In this document: positions 1 to 8,127 of the stretch, one piece after another | Layout: the number at the start of each line of letters is the position of its first letter | Position numbering within the stretch: position 1 is the stretch's first letter | Assembly: GCA_026005135.1 (NCBI GenBank) | Contig: BPKM01000001.1 | Coordinates: forward strand, 744,001-808,000 | Length of the DNA stretch: 64,000 bases | Source: Leptospiraceae bacterium | Lineage (GTDB): Bacteria; Spirochaetota; Leptospiria; Leptospirales; Leptonemataceae | Direction of reading: 5' to 3' | Made by a program: the position numbers and the translations under genes | The notes under the pieces: model-generated | The model's database searches: none | Told to the model about the DNA's origin: nothing | Seen by the model: only the letters and a program-made list of their open reading frames with translations

Positions 1-461
1 TTTCTTTTATAATTGGAATTTTACTGGAAAGAAAACAATTAGAATTTTATAAAAATAAAATTCAAGAAATAGCTCGTACAATTCCTGGTGCAGAACGTTC
101 AGCGAATCCAGTTGCTACTGTGCGAAATTTATGTAATGAAAAATTAGAATACTGGAAAAATATTATAATTGGTACAAAATTTTTGGATGTGATGAAGGAA
201 ATAGATCAACATACGGTAGGACCAGAGGTTGCTAAGATTAAATTTAAAAGTTTACGTTATACAGAAAATCAAATAGATCTGGAATTAGAAGTAGATTCTA
301 TTGGAAATGTAGTAAAAGTTCAGGAAGAATTTCAAAAAAGTAGATTATTTTCTACAGTTGAGGTTGTAAGAAGAGATTTAATTGCTGGACAAAGGGTACG
401 TTTAGGATTAAGTTTAAAAATTAAACCTTCGAATGTACAATTTGGTGTGGATTGTAAATAA
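1..461 (+). CDS. gspL: Type II secretion system protein GspL-like, C-terminal part (5' end outside window)
   Basis: The reading frame is open from base 3 without a stop, so this is the 3' end of a gene that begins upstream of the window. The visible ~152 residues start with the end of a hydrophobic helix followed by a basic/amphipathic stretch, then an alpha/beta periplasmic domain, as in the GspL/PilN ferredoxin-like C-terminal domain. GspL is the inner-membrane protein that couples the GspE ATPase to the periplasmic part of the type II secretion machine. The assignment rests mainly on context: the stop codon overlaps the ATG of a GspM-like gene by one base (TAATG), and a GspN-like gene follows. 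The internal ATG at 120 is not the start, because coding continues upstream of it. PilN of a type IV pilus is the main alternative. Confidence 0.6.
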   Translation, partial: SFIIGILLERKQLEFYKNKIQEIARTIPGAERSANPVATVRNLCNEKLEYWKNIIIGTKFLDVMKEIDQHTVGPEVAKIKFKSLRYTENQIDLELEVDSIGNVVKVQEEFQKSRLFSTVEVVRRDLIAGQRVRLGLSLKIKPSNVQFGVDCK

Positions 462-958
462 TGTGGAATAAACTAAATCAAAGAGAAAGATTTTTATTAG
501 TTTTTGCTTCTGCGTTTGTTTTAATTTTAACAATTATATTATTATTTCAAATAATTTCTAAAAAAAGAAAAGAATTAAGGTTAAGCATAGAACGTTCACG
601 TTCAGAACTACAAACTTTAATACGATTAAAAGAAGATATTTCCAGTATACCTTCTATTAGAAAATTACCCAATAGAAATCAACTGTTAACGTTAGTTACG
701 CAGAAACTTCAGGAGTTGCAAGTTACACCCAATAATATAAGGGATAGAGAAGAGCGTATAGGAAAGGGTAATTCTAAAATGATAATTATTGATTTAAGTT
801 TTAATGGTGTTAATTTACAAAAATTATTTCAATTTATTTACGAATTAGAATATAATCAATCTGGTGTAAAAATTAAAGAATTATTAATTAGAAAACCTTT
901 ACCAGGTAGAGATATTTTTGATGTAAGAATGAGTATATACGTTATTAGTAAGGAATAA
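461..958 (+). CDS. gspM: Type II secretion system protein GspM
   Basis: A 165-residue bitopic protein: a short cytoplasmic N-terminus with the LNQRER motif typical of GspM, one transmembrane helix (about residues 10-33), a basic coiled-coil stretch (35-60), and a C-terminal alpha/beta domain ending in VKIKELLIRKP and a beta strand. GspM partners GspL in the inner-membrane platform of the type II secretion system. Length matches the family. The start codon overlaps the gspL stop and the next gene begins 2 bases after its stop, so translation is probably coupled. A PilO-like type IV pilus protein would look similar, but the following GspN-like gene favours type II secretion. Confidence 0.65.
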   Translation: MWNKLNQRERFLLVFASAFVLILTIILLFQIISKKRKELRLSIERSRSELQTLIRLKEDISSIPSIRKLPNRNQLLTLVTQKLQELQVTPNNIRDREERIGKGNSKMIIIDLSFNGVNLQKLFQFIYELEYNQSGVKIKELLIRKPLPGRDIFDVRMSIYVISKE

Positions 959-960
959 TT

Positions 961-1838
961 ATGATCGAAGAAAAAGAAATAATAGAAGAATCAGAGGAAG
1001 AAGTAGAAGAAATCATAGAAGAAGAATATCAAGAAATTAAATTAACCTGGAAACAGAAAAGTAATATTAGTTAATAACAGGAATTATTTCTTATATTGTT
1101 TTTTTACTTATTTTATTTCCTTATTCCACATTTATTAGATATTTATTAACCAATTATGTTGAAGGTATTAAAATAGATTATACAGAATTAAATATAGATC
1201 TTCCATCAAATTATTTATTCCGTGATTTATATATATCTGATGAAAAAGATTTTTTATTTATGAGTGATTCATTTCGAATAGAGAATGATATCTGGAAAAT
1301 GATTAATTTAAGAATAGATGGAAAAATATATTTAAGTTCTGGTAATATTAAAATTAAAGAAAGTAATACCAGATTAAAAAATTTAGATTTATCTTTAAAA
1401 ATAGAAAATAGTTTGTATGAATTTGAAAAACCATCTCTATGGTCTGGAGAAATATATGGAAAAGCAAAAGAAATATATTTCGAAGAGTTATGGGGACCTT
1501 TAAGAACCTTTTCTTTACCTGATGAACAAAGAATTTTAAAAAATTTAGATTTTTATGTTCAATTAAATAAAGGAAATTTTTCTATCCGTAAATTTAATGT
1601 AAAGTCAGTCTTATTTGATATAAGTTTAAATGCTAATGGTTCTTTTTCGAATTCAATTGAAACAATAGAAAATTCTACTATCAATGGAAAAGTATGTTTA
1701 AAACCTAATGATAAATTAGAAGAATTAAATCCTTTTATTTATAATATTTATTTAGGAGCAGGAGGAAGTCTTGGTGGGGAACTTTGTTTTACTTTAAAAG
1801 GAACTTTTTCAAATTTAAATTTTGAGCCACAAACATAA
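961..1838 (+). pseudogene. gspN: Type II secretion system protein GspN, broken by one frameshift
   Basis: ATG at 961 opens a Glu-rich cytoplasmic segment that meets TAA at 1072-1074. The frame 0 mod 3 then continues at once with a transmembrane segment (GIISYIVFLLILFPYSTF) and about 250 residues of beta-rich sequence to the stop at 1836-1838, including LGAGGSLGGELCFTLKG. Joined, the product is ~292 residues with the N-terminal helix plus C-terminal beta-domain layout of GspN, which is encoded after GspM in Leptospira. Restoring the frame needs one added base (or loss of two) between about 1066 and 1072, not in a homopolymer. The rest of the frame is clean, so either the inactivation is recent or this is a sequence error. 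The ATG at 1260 is internal and not a real start. Confidence 0.65.
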
Positions 1839-1888
1839 TTAATTTTTTATTATTTATTTCTAACTAATTCAAAAAAAAATGTTCCTGA

Positions 1889-2371
1889 ATGGGAAAGAAT
1901 TCAAATAAAAAAGAAAATTTAACATTTTATAATAAAAAAGCAAAAAGAGAATACGAAATTTTAGAAACCTTAGAAGCTGGAATACAACTTTTAGGATCAG
2001 AAGTAAAAAGTATTAGAGCTGGAAAAGTAAATTTAAATGATGCTTTTGCTTTACCAAAAAATGGAGAAATGTTTTTAATGAATCTAAGAATTGCACCTTA
2101 TGAAAATGCAAAACATTTTGGGCATGAAGAAACAAGAACAAGAAAACTCTTAATGCATAAAAAAGAAATTGAAAGATGGACATCAAAAGTAAAAGAAAAA
2201 AGGCTGACAATTATACCTTTAAAATTATATTTTAATAATAAAGGTATTGTTAAAGTTGAATTAGCATTATGTAGAGGTAAAAAATTATACGATAGACGTC
2301 AGGACGAAAGAAAAAAAGAAGATCAAATGCGAATACAAAAAGCATTAAAATATAAACAATATGATTACTAA
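1889..2371 (+). CDS. smpB: SsrA-binding protein SmpB
   Basis: SmpB binds tmRNA and, with it, rescues ribosomes stalled on broken mRNAs. The 160-residue sequence covers the whole family: the N-terminal NKKAKREYEILETLEAG, the LLGSEVKSIRAGK motif, the LRIAPYENA strand, the central LYFNNKGIVKVELALCRGKK and the basic C-terminal tail (DRRQDERKKEDQMRIQKALK) that folds in the decoding centre. Length is normal. No convincing Shine-Dalgarno precedes the ATG, but the next upstream ATG is out of frame. The gene overlaps der by 11 bases, and the block smpB-der-hypothetical-mtnA looks like one transcription unit. Confidence 0.95.
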   Translation: MGKNSNKKENLTFYNKKAKREYEILETLEAGIQLLGSEVKSIRAGKVNLNDAFALPKNGEMFLMNLRIAPYENAKHFGHEETRTRKLLMHKKEIERWTSKVKEKRLTIIPLKLYFNNKGIVKVELALCRGKKLYDRRQDERKKEDQMRIQKALKYKQYDY

Positions 2372-3767
2372 AAAAAAATTAAAAAAAATTGCAATTGTTG
2401 GTAAAAAAAATGCAGGTAAATCCAGTTTATTAAATCTTTTAGCAAGAAAAAATCGCTCTATTGTTGATGATTATCCTGGTTTAACGAGAGATATAATAGA
2501 AATCGAAATAAAAAATTATGGTGTTCATGCGTTATTTTACGATTTACCCGGGCTTGATGTTATTGATTTAGGAGAAGAAAAAAATTACTTGGAATCCTTA
2601 GCAAAAGAAAAGGCTTATAAATTTTTATCAGAAGAAGTGGATTTAATTATTCATTTAATGGAGCCCCCGGCACCATCTCCTTTTGACTTTGATTTTAGAG
2701 ATTATTTTAATAAAGTTTTAAAAACAAAAAAAATAGAAGTATTAAATAAAATAGATAGTAAAGAAAAAGAAATGGAATACATTCCTAATTTTTTAGAAGA
2801 AGGTTTTAAACCTATTCCTATTTCTGTAAAAAGCCGATATAATATAAGTCATTTTATAAATACAATAAAAGATATTTTACCAGAAATATCAATCAATGAA
2901 CAAGATATTGATTATGAAGAACAATTTATAAATAAAAAAGGATATAAAGATTCTACAGTTGTTTCTGATTATATAAAAGATGATATTCGTATTGCAATTG
3001 TGGGAAAACCAAATGTAGGTAAATCAACATTATTTAATTTATGGGCTGGTAAAGATATTTCATTGGTATCTGATATACCTGGTACAACCAGAGATACAAT
3101 TGATACAGTTTTTAAATATTTTGGAAAAACAATACGTATTTTAGATACAGCAGGTTTAAGAAAAAAACGTGTCTTAGAAGATCATATTGAATTTATTTCC
3201 TCGAGAAGAACAAGAAGGGCAATACAGGATTCAGATATTGTAATTCAAGTAATTTCTGCACCAGATGGTTTAACAGAATATGATAAAAAAATTATTTCTT
3301 TAATTGATGAATTAAATAAACCTATGATTTTATTTATTAATAAATGGGATATTATGCCAAATAAACATGATAAATTACAAAAAGAATATTTAGAAAGTTT
3401 ATATTATTATTTCCCTTTTTTAAAACATGTTCCAATCTATTTTGGCTCTGCTTTAACAAAAAAAAGAGCAATGGAACCCCTAAAAAAAATTATTGAACTA
3501 AATGAAAAATTAAATTTCCGAATTCAAACATCACAGTTAAATCGTTATTTAGAAAAACTATTACAACAATTTCCTCATCATCAACGGTTTAAAATTTATT
3601 ATGCAACACAAGTATCAGAAAGACCACCAGTTTTTGTACTATTTTGTAATAATAAAAAGCTTGTAAAAAGGAATTTTATTGTATTTTTAGAAAATAAAAT
3701 CAGAGAGGATTTTAAATTAGAAGGTATTCCAATCCGAATTAAACTAAAAGATAAAGATGAAGATTGA
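2361..3767 (+). CDS. der: Ribosome-assembly GTPase Der (EngA)
   Basis: A 468-residue tandem GTPase that acts in maturation of the 50S ribosomal subunit. The first G domain has P-loop KKNAGKSS (about residues 15-22), switch II DLPG and NKID. The second has KPNVGKST (about 215-222), DTAG and NKWD. It ends in a KH-like domain (about 385-468), the standard Der architecture. The first P-loop is slightly unusual (Lys-Lys-Asn-Ala where Arg-Pro-Asn-Val is common) and the first-domain switch region is longer than usual, but all GTP-binding motifs are present. It overlaps both smpB and the next gene by 11 bases, implying translational coupling. Confidence 0.95.
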   Translation: MITKKKLKKIAIVGKKNAGKSSLLNLLARKNRSIVDDYPGLTRDIIEIEIKNYGVHALFYDLPGLDVIDLGEEKNYLESLAKEKAYKFLSEEVDLIIHLMEPPAPSPFDFDFRDYFNKVLKTKKIEVLNKIDSKEKEMEYIPNFLEEGFKPIPISVKSRYNISHFINTIKDILPEISINEQDIDYEEQFINKKGYKDSTVVSDYIKDDIRIAIVGKPNVGKSTLFNLWAGKDISLVSDIPGTTRDTIDTVFKYFGKTIRILDTAGLRKKRVLEDHIEFISSRRTRRAIQDSDIVIQVISAPDGLTEYDKKIISLIDELNKPMILFINKWDIMPNKHDKLQKEYLESLYYYFPFLKHVPIYFGSALTKKRAMEPLKKIIELNEKLNFRIQTSQLNRYLEKLLQQFPHHQRFKIYYATQVSERPPVFVLFCNNKKLVKRNFIVFLENKIREDFKLEGIPIRIKLKDKDED

Positions 3768-4398
3768 TATAAATGAAATAATAGAAAAATATAAAATATT
3801 TGATCTTGATGAAAGACTTCGATTTGCTGATTGGTTTTATAATTATTATCGAAATTATTCAGCTCAGGATATTTATACGTGGTTATGGATAGGTGAATTT
3901 GGATATCCAGAATTTCCTCAAGTAAGTTTAAATCTTTTAAGGGAAAACATAAGAAAAGCGAAATTGCAGCCATCTAAAATAAGAAAAATATGGGAGCCTA
4001 TTGGAATTTCTAAAAAATTTATTAAAATTAATATCGATTTATATTTTGAAGCTGGTTATCCATTATTAAGATTAATAGATTTAATTGAAAAAGTTAAGGA
4101 ATTTAAAAATATTGATAAATTAACTTTTAAAAATAACTGGAATTTAATGAAGATTCAATTAGATTTTACCAAACCATTAACATTAAAAGATTTAAATCAA
4201 TTTCAGGAAAAAATACCATTTCATATGACACCATTTTATCCTTTTACAGAAGAGTTTTTAAAAGAGTTTGGTCAATATTATTTTATTGTACCGATGGATA
4301 TGTTTTTTAATTTTTATCCAGAATGCATAGATGATTATCCAGAATTGTTTATTTATCCAGAAGAGGATTATTTAGAGTTAATAGACGAAAATATTTAA
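3757..4398 (+). CDS. Conserved hypothetical protein in the smpB-der-mtnA operon
   Basis: A 213-residue protein I do not recognise. It is soluble (no signal peptide or membrane helix), rich in aromatic residues (about one Tyr, Trp or Phe in six), acidic at the C-terminus, and begins with a helical segment containing the WFYNYYRNY cluster. The N-terminal ~90 residues are helical; the rest looks alpha/beta (WNLMKIQLDF ... YYFIVPMDMFF). Its start overlaps the end of der by 11 bases, and mtnA follows 23 bases later with its own ribosome-binding site. Codon use matches the neighbours, so it is clearly a gene. No function is assigned. Confidence 0.75.
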   Translation: MKIDINEIIEKYKIFDLDERLRFADWFYNYYRNYSAQDIYTWLWIGEFGYPEFPQVSLNLLRENIRKAKLQPSKIRKIWEPIGISKKFIKINIDLYFEAGYPLLRLIDLIEKVKEFKNIDKLTFKNNWNLMKIQLDFTKPLTLKDLNQFQEKIPFHMTPFYPFTEEFLKEFGQYYFIVPMDMFFNFYPECIDDYPELFIYPEEDYLELIDENI

Positions 4399-4421
4399 AA
4401 CAATCTATTATAGGAGAATTT

Positions 4422-5453
4422 ATGATCTATATACAATCTATTAAATTTGAAAATGATCAATTACAGATATTGGATCAAGCAAAACTTCCAATAGAAAAAA
4501 AATATATTTATATTAATAATTTAGAAGAAGCATGCGAAGCAATAATAAATTTAAGGATTAGAGGAGCTCCAGCCATTGGTGTAATGGCTGCTTTAAGTAT
4601 TTATATTGAAATGAAACGTCAATTTAAAGAAAAATTAATAAATAATCTAAATGATTTTAAAATTAATTTACAAAGTGTATTGGATCAAATAGGCAAAACT
4701 AGACCAACAGCAGTTAATTTATTTTATGCTATTAGAAAGATAAAAGAAGAAATTCTAAATAAAGATTTTAATTATATTGAAGAAGCATTAAATGAATTAA
4801 AAAAATTAGCTTTAATAATATTCGAAGAAGATAAAATATTATGTGATAAAATTGGAGAACATGGAGCATCTCTTATTTTTGATGGTGCAAATATCTTAAC
4901 ACATTGTAATACAGGTTCTCTTGCTACTGCTGGTAAAGGAACTGCCCTTGGTGCAATTTATACAGCTGTTGAAATGGGTAAAAAAGTTCATGTCTATAAT
5001 ACAGAGACGAGACCTCTATTACAGGGTTCAAGATTAACTTCTTTTGAATTGAATTATGCGAAGATACCTAATACATTAATAACAGACAATATGGTAGCAT
5101 CTCTTTTTAGTAATAAAAAAATAGATATGGTATTAGTGGGAGCAGATCGAATTACTAAAAATGGAGATACAGCAAATAAAATTGGGACATATTCTATTGC
5201 AATATTAGCAAATTATTTTAATATACCATTTTATGTTTTAGCACCTTATACAACTATTGATACTAATTTAGATTCTGGCGACAAAATTATTATAGAAGAA
5301 AGAAAGCCAGACGAAGTAAAAACATTTCAACAATGTATAAGTGCTCCTTATGATGTAAATGTCTATAATCCAGCTTTTGATGTTACTCCTTCTCGTCTTA
5401 TAACAGCAATTATTACAGAAAAAGGAATTTTTAGATTCCCCTATCATTTTTAA
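4422..5453 (+). CDS. mtnA: S-methyl-5-thioribose-1-phosphate isomerase
   Basis: MtnA converts 5-methylthioribose-1-phosphate to the ribulose form in the methionine salvage pathway. The 343-residue sequence has the family fingerprints in order: IRGAPAIGVMAAL (about 47-59), RPTAVNL (~90), the catalytic-Cys segment ILTHCNTGSLATAGKGTALG (~156-175), NTETRPLLQGSRLT (~192-205) and the catalytic-Asp segment GADRITKNGDTANKIGTYS (~240-258), ending in FDVTPSRLITAIITEKG. These separate it from eIF2B-type relatives. A ribosome-binding site AGGAGA sits 8 bases before ATG 4422. No other salvage gene is in the window. A strong hairpin terminator follows. Confidence 0.93.
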   Translation: MIYIQSIKFENDQLQILDQAKLPIEKKYIYINNLEEACEAIINLRIRGAPAIGVMAALSIYIEMKRQFKEKLINNLNDFKINLQSVLDQIGKTRPTAVNLFYAIRKIKEEILNKDFNYIEEALNELKKLALIIFEEDKILCDKIGEHGASLIFDGANILTHCNTGSLATAGKGTALGAIYTAVEMGKKVHVYNTETRPLLQGSRLTSFELNYAKIPNTLITDNMVASLFSNKKIDMVLVGADRITKNGDTANKIGTYSIAILANYFNIPFYVLAPYTTIDTNLDSGDKIIIEERKPDEVKTFQQCISAPYDVNVYNPAFDVTPSRLITAIITEKGIFRFPYHF

Positions 5454-5464
5454 ATAATATTAAT

Positions 5465-5483
5465 GCCACCGATAATTGGTGGC
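5465..5483. terminator. Bidirectional terminator between mtnA and flaB
   Basis: GCCACC-GATAATT-GGTGGC, a perfect 6-bp G+C-rich stem with a 7-nt loop, lies between the convergent stops of mtnA and the flagellin gene. T-rich sequence flanks it on the plus side (TTATTTT) and weakly on the other. It is the only G+C-rich stem in this gap, so it probably serves both genes. Confidence 0.8.
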
Positions 5484-5493
5484 TTATTTTAAA

Positions 5494-6342
5494 TTAACGG
5501 AGGAGCTGTAATACCATTTGTGGTTTTTGATTAGCCTGTGCTAACATTGCATTTGCAGCCTGTGTTAAAATTTGATACCTTGTATAGGATATTGTTTGTT
5601 CTGCCATATCTGTATCTCTAATTCTTGATTCTGAAGCCTGTAAATTTTCATATGCATTCATTAATCCTTTTGCTGCATGTTCTAACCGGTTTTGATATGC
5701 ACCAAGATCTGCTCTCTGTTTGGAAATTCTTCGTAATGCTTCGTCTGCTTTACCTATAACTGAATTTGCTTTATCTGGAGTACTAATAGAAATAAATGTT
5801 AATATAGTTGGATTTCTTAAACCAAGTCCAGTTGTTGTCATTGTATTAATAAAGACTCTTTCTCTTTGATGCATATTGGGGCCAATATGAAACCACATAG
5901 AAGCAGATGGATTTAATCGAGAAAATGCACCTGTTAACATTTTCATTTTATTAAATTCTGCTTGCGATGCAATTCTATCAATTTCATCAATTAATTGGGA
6001 AATTTCGACTTGAATTTGTTGTCTATCTTCTGCTGTATAAATACCGTTAGAAGCCTGTACTGCTAAAACACGAATTCTTTGAATAATTTCTTGTGTTTCC
6101 TGTAAATATCCTTCTGTTGTTTGTATAAAAGAAATTCCATCTTCGGCATTTCGTTCTGCTTGTCTTAATCCTAAAATTTGTGTTCTCATTTTTTCAGATA
6201 CAGCTAATCCCGCAGCATCATCTCCTGCACGGTTAATACGTAATCCAGAAGATAGTTTTTCTACATCTTTACCTAATGCATAGTCATGAAACTTTAACGT
6301 TCTGTGTGAAAATATCGCACTAATATTATGATTTATAATCAT
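5494..6342 (-). CDS. flaB: Periplasmic flagellar filament core protein FlaB (flagellin)
   Basis: A 282-residue flagellin of the spirochaetal FlaB type. The conserved N-terminal D0/D1 domain ([58 protein letters not shown]) is joined by a short central segment ([19 protein letters not shown]) to the conserved C-terminal domain ([45 protein letters not shown]). There is no variable surface domain, as expected for a filament enclosed in the periplasm, and no signal peptide, as for flagellar export. FlaB polymerises into the core of the endoflagellum. A very strong Shine-Dalgarno (GGAGG, 4-5 nt before ATG) lies within a hairpin. It is a monocistronic unit ended by the hairpin terminator downstream. 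Confidence 0.97.
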   Translation of the reverse strand: MIINHNISAIFSHRTLKFHDYALGKDVEKLSSGLRINRAGDDAAGLAVSEKMRTQILGLRQAERNAEDGISFIQTTEGYLQETQEIIQRIRVLAVQASNGIYTAEDRQQIQVEISQLIDEIDRIASQAEFNKMKMLTGAFSRLNPSASMWFHIGPNMHQRERVFINTMTTTGLGLRNPTILTFISISTPDKANSVIGKADEALRRISKQRADLGAYQNRLEHAAKGLMNAYENLQASESRIRDTDMAEQTISYTRYQILTQAANAMLAQANQKPQMVLQLLR

Positions 6343-6346
6343 ATGC

Positions 6347-6372
6347 CCTCCGCTATGTAAAAAATTCGGAGG
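6347..6372 (-). promoter_or_regulatory. flaB mRNA leader hairpin that pairs the Shine-Dalgarno
   Basis: Read on the minus strand, CCTCCG (6372-6367) is followed after 14 nt by CGGAGG (6352-6347), which is the ribosome-binding site of flaB (CGGAGGGCAT then ATG). The perfect 6-bp G+C-rich stem would hide the Shine-Dalgarno in an otherwise AT-rich leader, so translation probably depends on something opening it. The SD side also carries a GGA, the core recognised by CsrA-type regulators. The pairing is seen; the regulation is inferred. Confidence 0.6.
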
Positions 6373-6456
6373 TTTAGAAAATTTCCTGAATGATTTTTTA
6401 TATTTCTTAATGAAAAAAGTTTTAAATAGAATTTATTTATTAATATAATTAAAAAT

Positions 6457-6729
6457 TTAATCTTTCCAGTGAATACATTCACCTGGACAGTTGTCTATTT
6501 CTTCTTGAACTAAATCCCAATCTTCTTCGGGTATAAGGGCTGTATTAATATTTTCCCCATCATTATGAGATTCTGATGTATCGTTTTCGTCCATTCGAAA
6601 ATATTGAGGTAAGTTGGAAGCACAACTGGTACAGGAAGTACAATCAATTTTATCTACATAAACAATTTTATATTTTTTAGAATTATCTAAATTACTTAAT
6701 GTATTCTCTCTTTGTATATTTTGTTCCAT
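6457..6729 (-). CDS. Small ferredoxin
   Basis: A 90-residue acidic protein with the cysteine pattern CTSCTSC (about residues 30-36, C-x2-C-x2-C) and a late NCPGECIHW (about 80-88), typical of single-cluster bacterial ferredoxins, where the last ligand is the Cys before Pro. The position that carries a fourth Cys in two-cluster ferredoxins is Leu here (CASNLP), so one cluster, [4Fe-4S] or [3Fe-4S], is expected. The middle is an Asp/Glu/Asn-rich insertion. It is a cytosolic electron carrier; its partners are not evident. It is divergent from the methyltransferase gene and 114 bases upstream of flaB. Confidence 0.85.
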   Translation of the reverse strand: MEQNIQRENTLSNLDNSKKYKIVYVDKIDCTSCTSCASNLPQYFRMDENDTSESHNDGENINTALIPEEDWDLVQEEIDNCPGECIHWKD

Positions 6730-6824
6730 ATAGACAAGAAAATCATTATATACTTAAAAGGCAAATCATAAAGTTATTGAAATAAAATTCTATTTCATTT
6801 TTTAAAAAAAGCCGATTGAAAGAA

Positions 6825-8069
6825 ATGATGATAAATAACAATCTTGCCTATAGAATTAATATAACAAAACAAGAAGATGAATTCTGGACATCAAATCAAA
6901 GAAAAATGCATCCTATACATTATACAATAAGTTATCGAGCTTCTTTTAAGCCAGAATTACCAGAATTTTTTATCAGGCGATATTTGAATGATAAAACAAA
7001 AGTTGTTATGGATCCATTTTCTGGTAGGGGAACTACAATTATTCAAGCAAATTTAATGGGCTATAAAGCAATCCATAATGATTTAAGTCCAGTATCGTAT
7101 TTTATCGTAAAAGCACGTCAGTATATTCCAGAAAAAGAAGAATTTCTAAATAGATTAAATCAAATTGATTTAAAAAAAAATCGAAAAGAACCAAACTTAG
7201 AAGAAAAAGAACGTTTTTATCCATTTTTTCATCCTGATACTTATAAGGAATTATTAAATTTAAGAGAAGAATACTTAAATAATCCAGATGATAAAATATT
7301 AAAATATATTATGTTTATTGCTTTATCACGTTTACATGGACATTCTGATGGTTTTTTTTCTGTATATTCATTTCCACAATTTTCCGTTTTACCAGAAGCT
7401 CAGAAAAAAAATAATTTAAGAAGAAATATTAAAATTATTTATAAAGATATTAAATCTCGTATAATAAAAAAATATTTAAATGATCATAAAATAGAAATTC
7501 CTTCTGAGTATAAAATATCAAATTTTAATGAATATTATCAATTGGATTCACAGAATTTATATATGATTCCAGATAATTCAGTTGATTTAATCATTACATC
7601 ACCACCTTTTTTAGATAAAGTAAATTATAAACAGGATAATTGGTTAAGGGCATGGTTTATTGGAGTAGAAGAAGAATTAAATGATTTAGCTCTTGGCATA
7701 TATAATTCTTTAGAAGAATGGAAAGAATTTATGAAGAATAGTATAAAAGAAATGATTCGAATCATTAAACCAGGTGGACGTATAGTAATTGAAGTTGGCG
7801 AAGTAAAATACAAAAAAAATACAATTTTTTTAGAAGATGTTATTATGGATATAATTAACAATTATTTTAATAATGTTTATGTTGATGAAATATTAATTAA
7901 TAAACAAATGTTTACTAAATTATCAAATTGCTGGAAAATAGAAAATAATATAAAAGGAACAAATACGAATAGGTGCATTGTACTAAAAAAATATTATCAT
8001 ACCTATAAAATTAATCCAGTAAGCTTTAATAAAAAAATCAAACTAACAAGAAAATTATTAAATATATAA
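6825..8069 (+). CDS. Orphan DNA (N4-cytosine/N6-adenine) methyltransferase-like protein
   Basis: A protein of about 414 residues with S-adenosylmethionine motif I DPFSGRGTT (about 65-73), NDLSP as the acidic end of the next strand, and the catalytic motif IV TSPPF (about 255). SPPY/F catalytic motifs are most common in N4-cytosine methyltransferases. The order motif I - long spacer - motif IV, with a likely target-recognition region between, points to an alpha-like arrangement. IIKPGGRIVIEVGEV further on completes the fold. No restriction endonuclease or specificity subunit is adjacent, so it appears to be an orphan enzyme. I prefer ATG 6825; TTG 6816 and ATG 6828 are in-frame alternatives, and no Shine-Dalgarno is visible. 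Confidence 0.75.
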   Translation: MMINNNLAYRINITKQEDEFWTSNQRKMHPIHYTISYRASFKPELPEFFIRRYLNDKTKVVMDPFSGRGTTIIQANLMGYKAIHNDLSPVSYFIVKARQYIPEKEEFLNRLNQIDLKKNRKEPNLEEKERFYPFFHPDTYKELLNLREEYLNNPDDKILKYIMFIALSRLHGHSDGFFSVYSFPQFSVLPEAQKKNNLRRNIKIIYKDIKSRIIKKYLNDHKIEIPSEYKISNFNEYYQLDSQNLYMIPDNSVDLIITSPPFLDKVNYKQDNWLRAWFIGVEEELNDLALGIYNSLEEWKEFMKNSIKEMIRIIKPGGRIVIEVGEVKYKKNTIFLEDVIMDIINNYFNNVYVDEILINKQMFTKLSNCWKIENNIKGTNTNRCIVLKKYYHTYKINPVSFNKKIKLTRKLLNI

Positions 8070-8093
8070 ATAAAAATTTGAATTTTCCGATAC
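8067..8093 (+). promoter_or_regulatory. Candidate sigma-28 (FliA) promoter for flgGHI
   Basis: TAAA (8067-8070), exactly 15 bases, then TCCGATAC (8086-8093), compared with the sigma-28 consensus TAAA-N15-GCCGATAA: 4/4 and 6/8 matches with the right spacing. It lies ~35 bases before flgG, followed by a TTTGAGG ribosome-binding site. TAAA is common in AT-rich DNA, so the weight is on CCGATA plus spacing. No equally good match is seen before flaB. Confidence 0.4.
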
Positions 8094-8127
8094 TATGAAT
8101 AAGAATTAAACTTTGAGGTAAATAATT

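Noticed and set aside
3599..3973. A 124-residue minus-strand frame across the der end and the next gene
   Set aside because: It overlaps two well-supported plus-strand genes and shows no family motif or ribosome-binding site; it is an antisense shadow.
6811..6818. GCCGATTG before the methyltransferase gene and GCCGAAAA before flgJ (63292) as sigma-28 -10 boxes
   Set aside because: Neither has TAAA at the required 15-base distance, and the first would put the transcript start inside the coding region.
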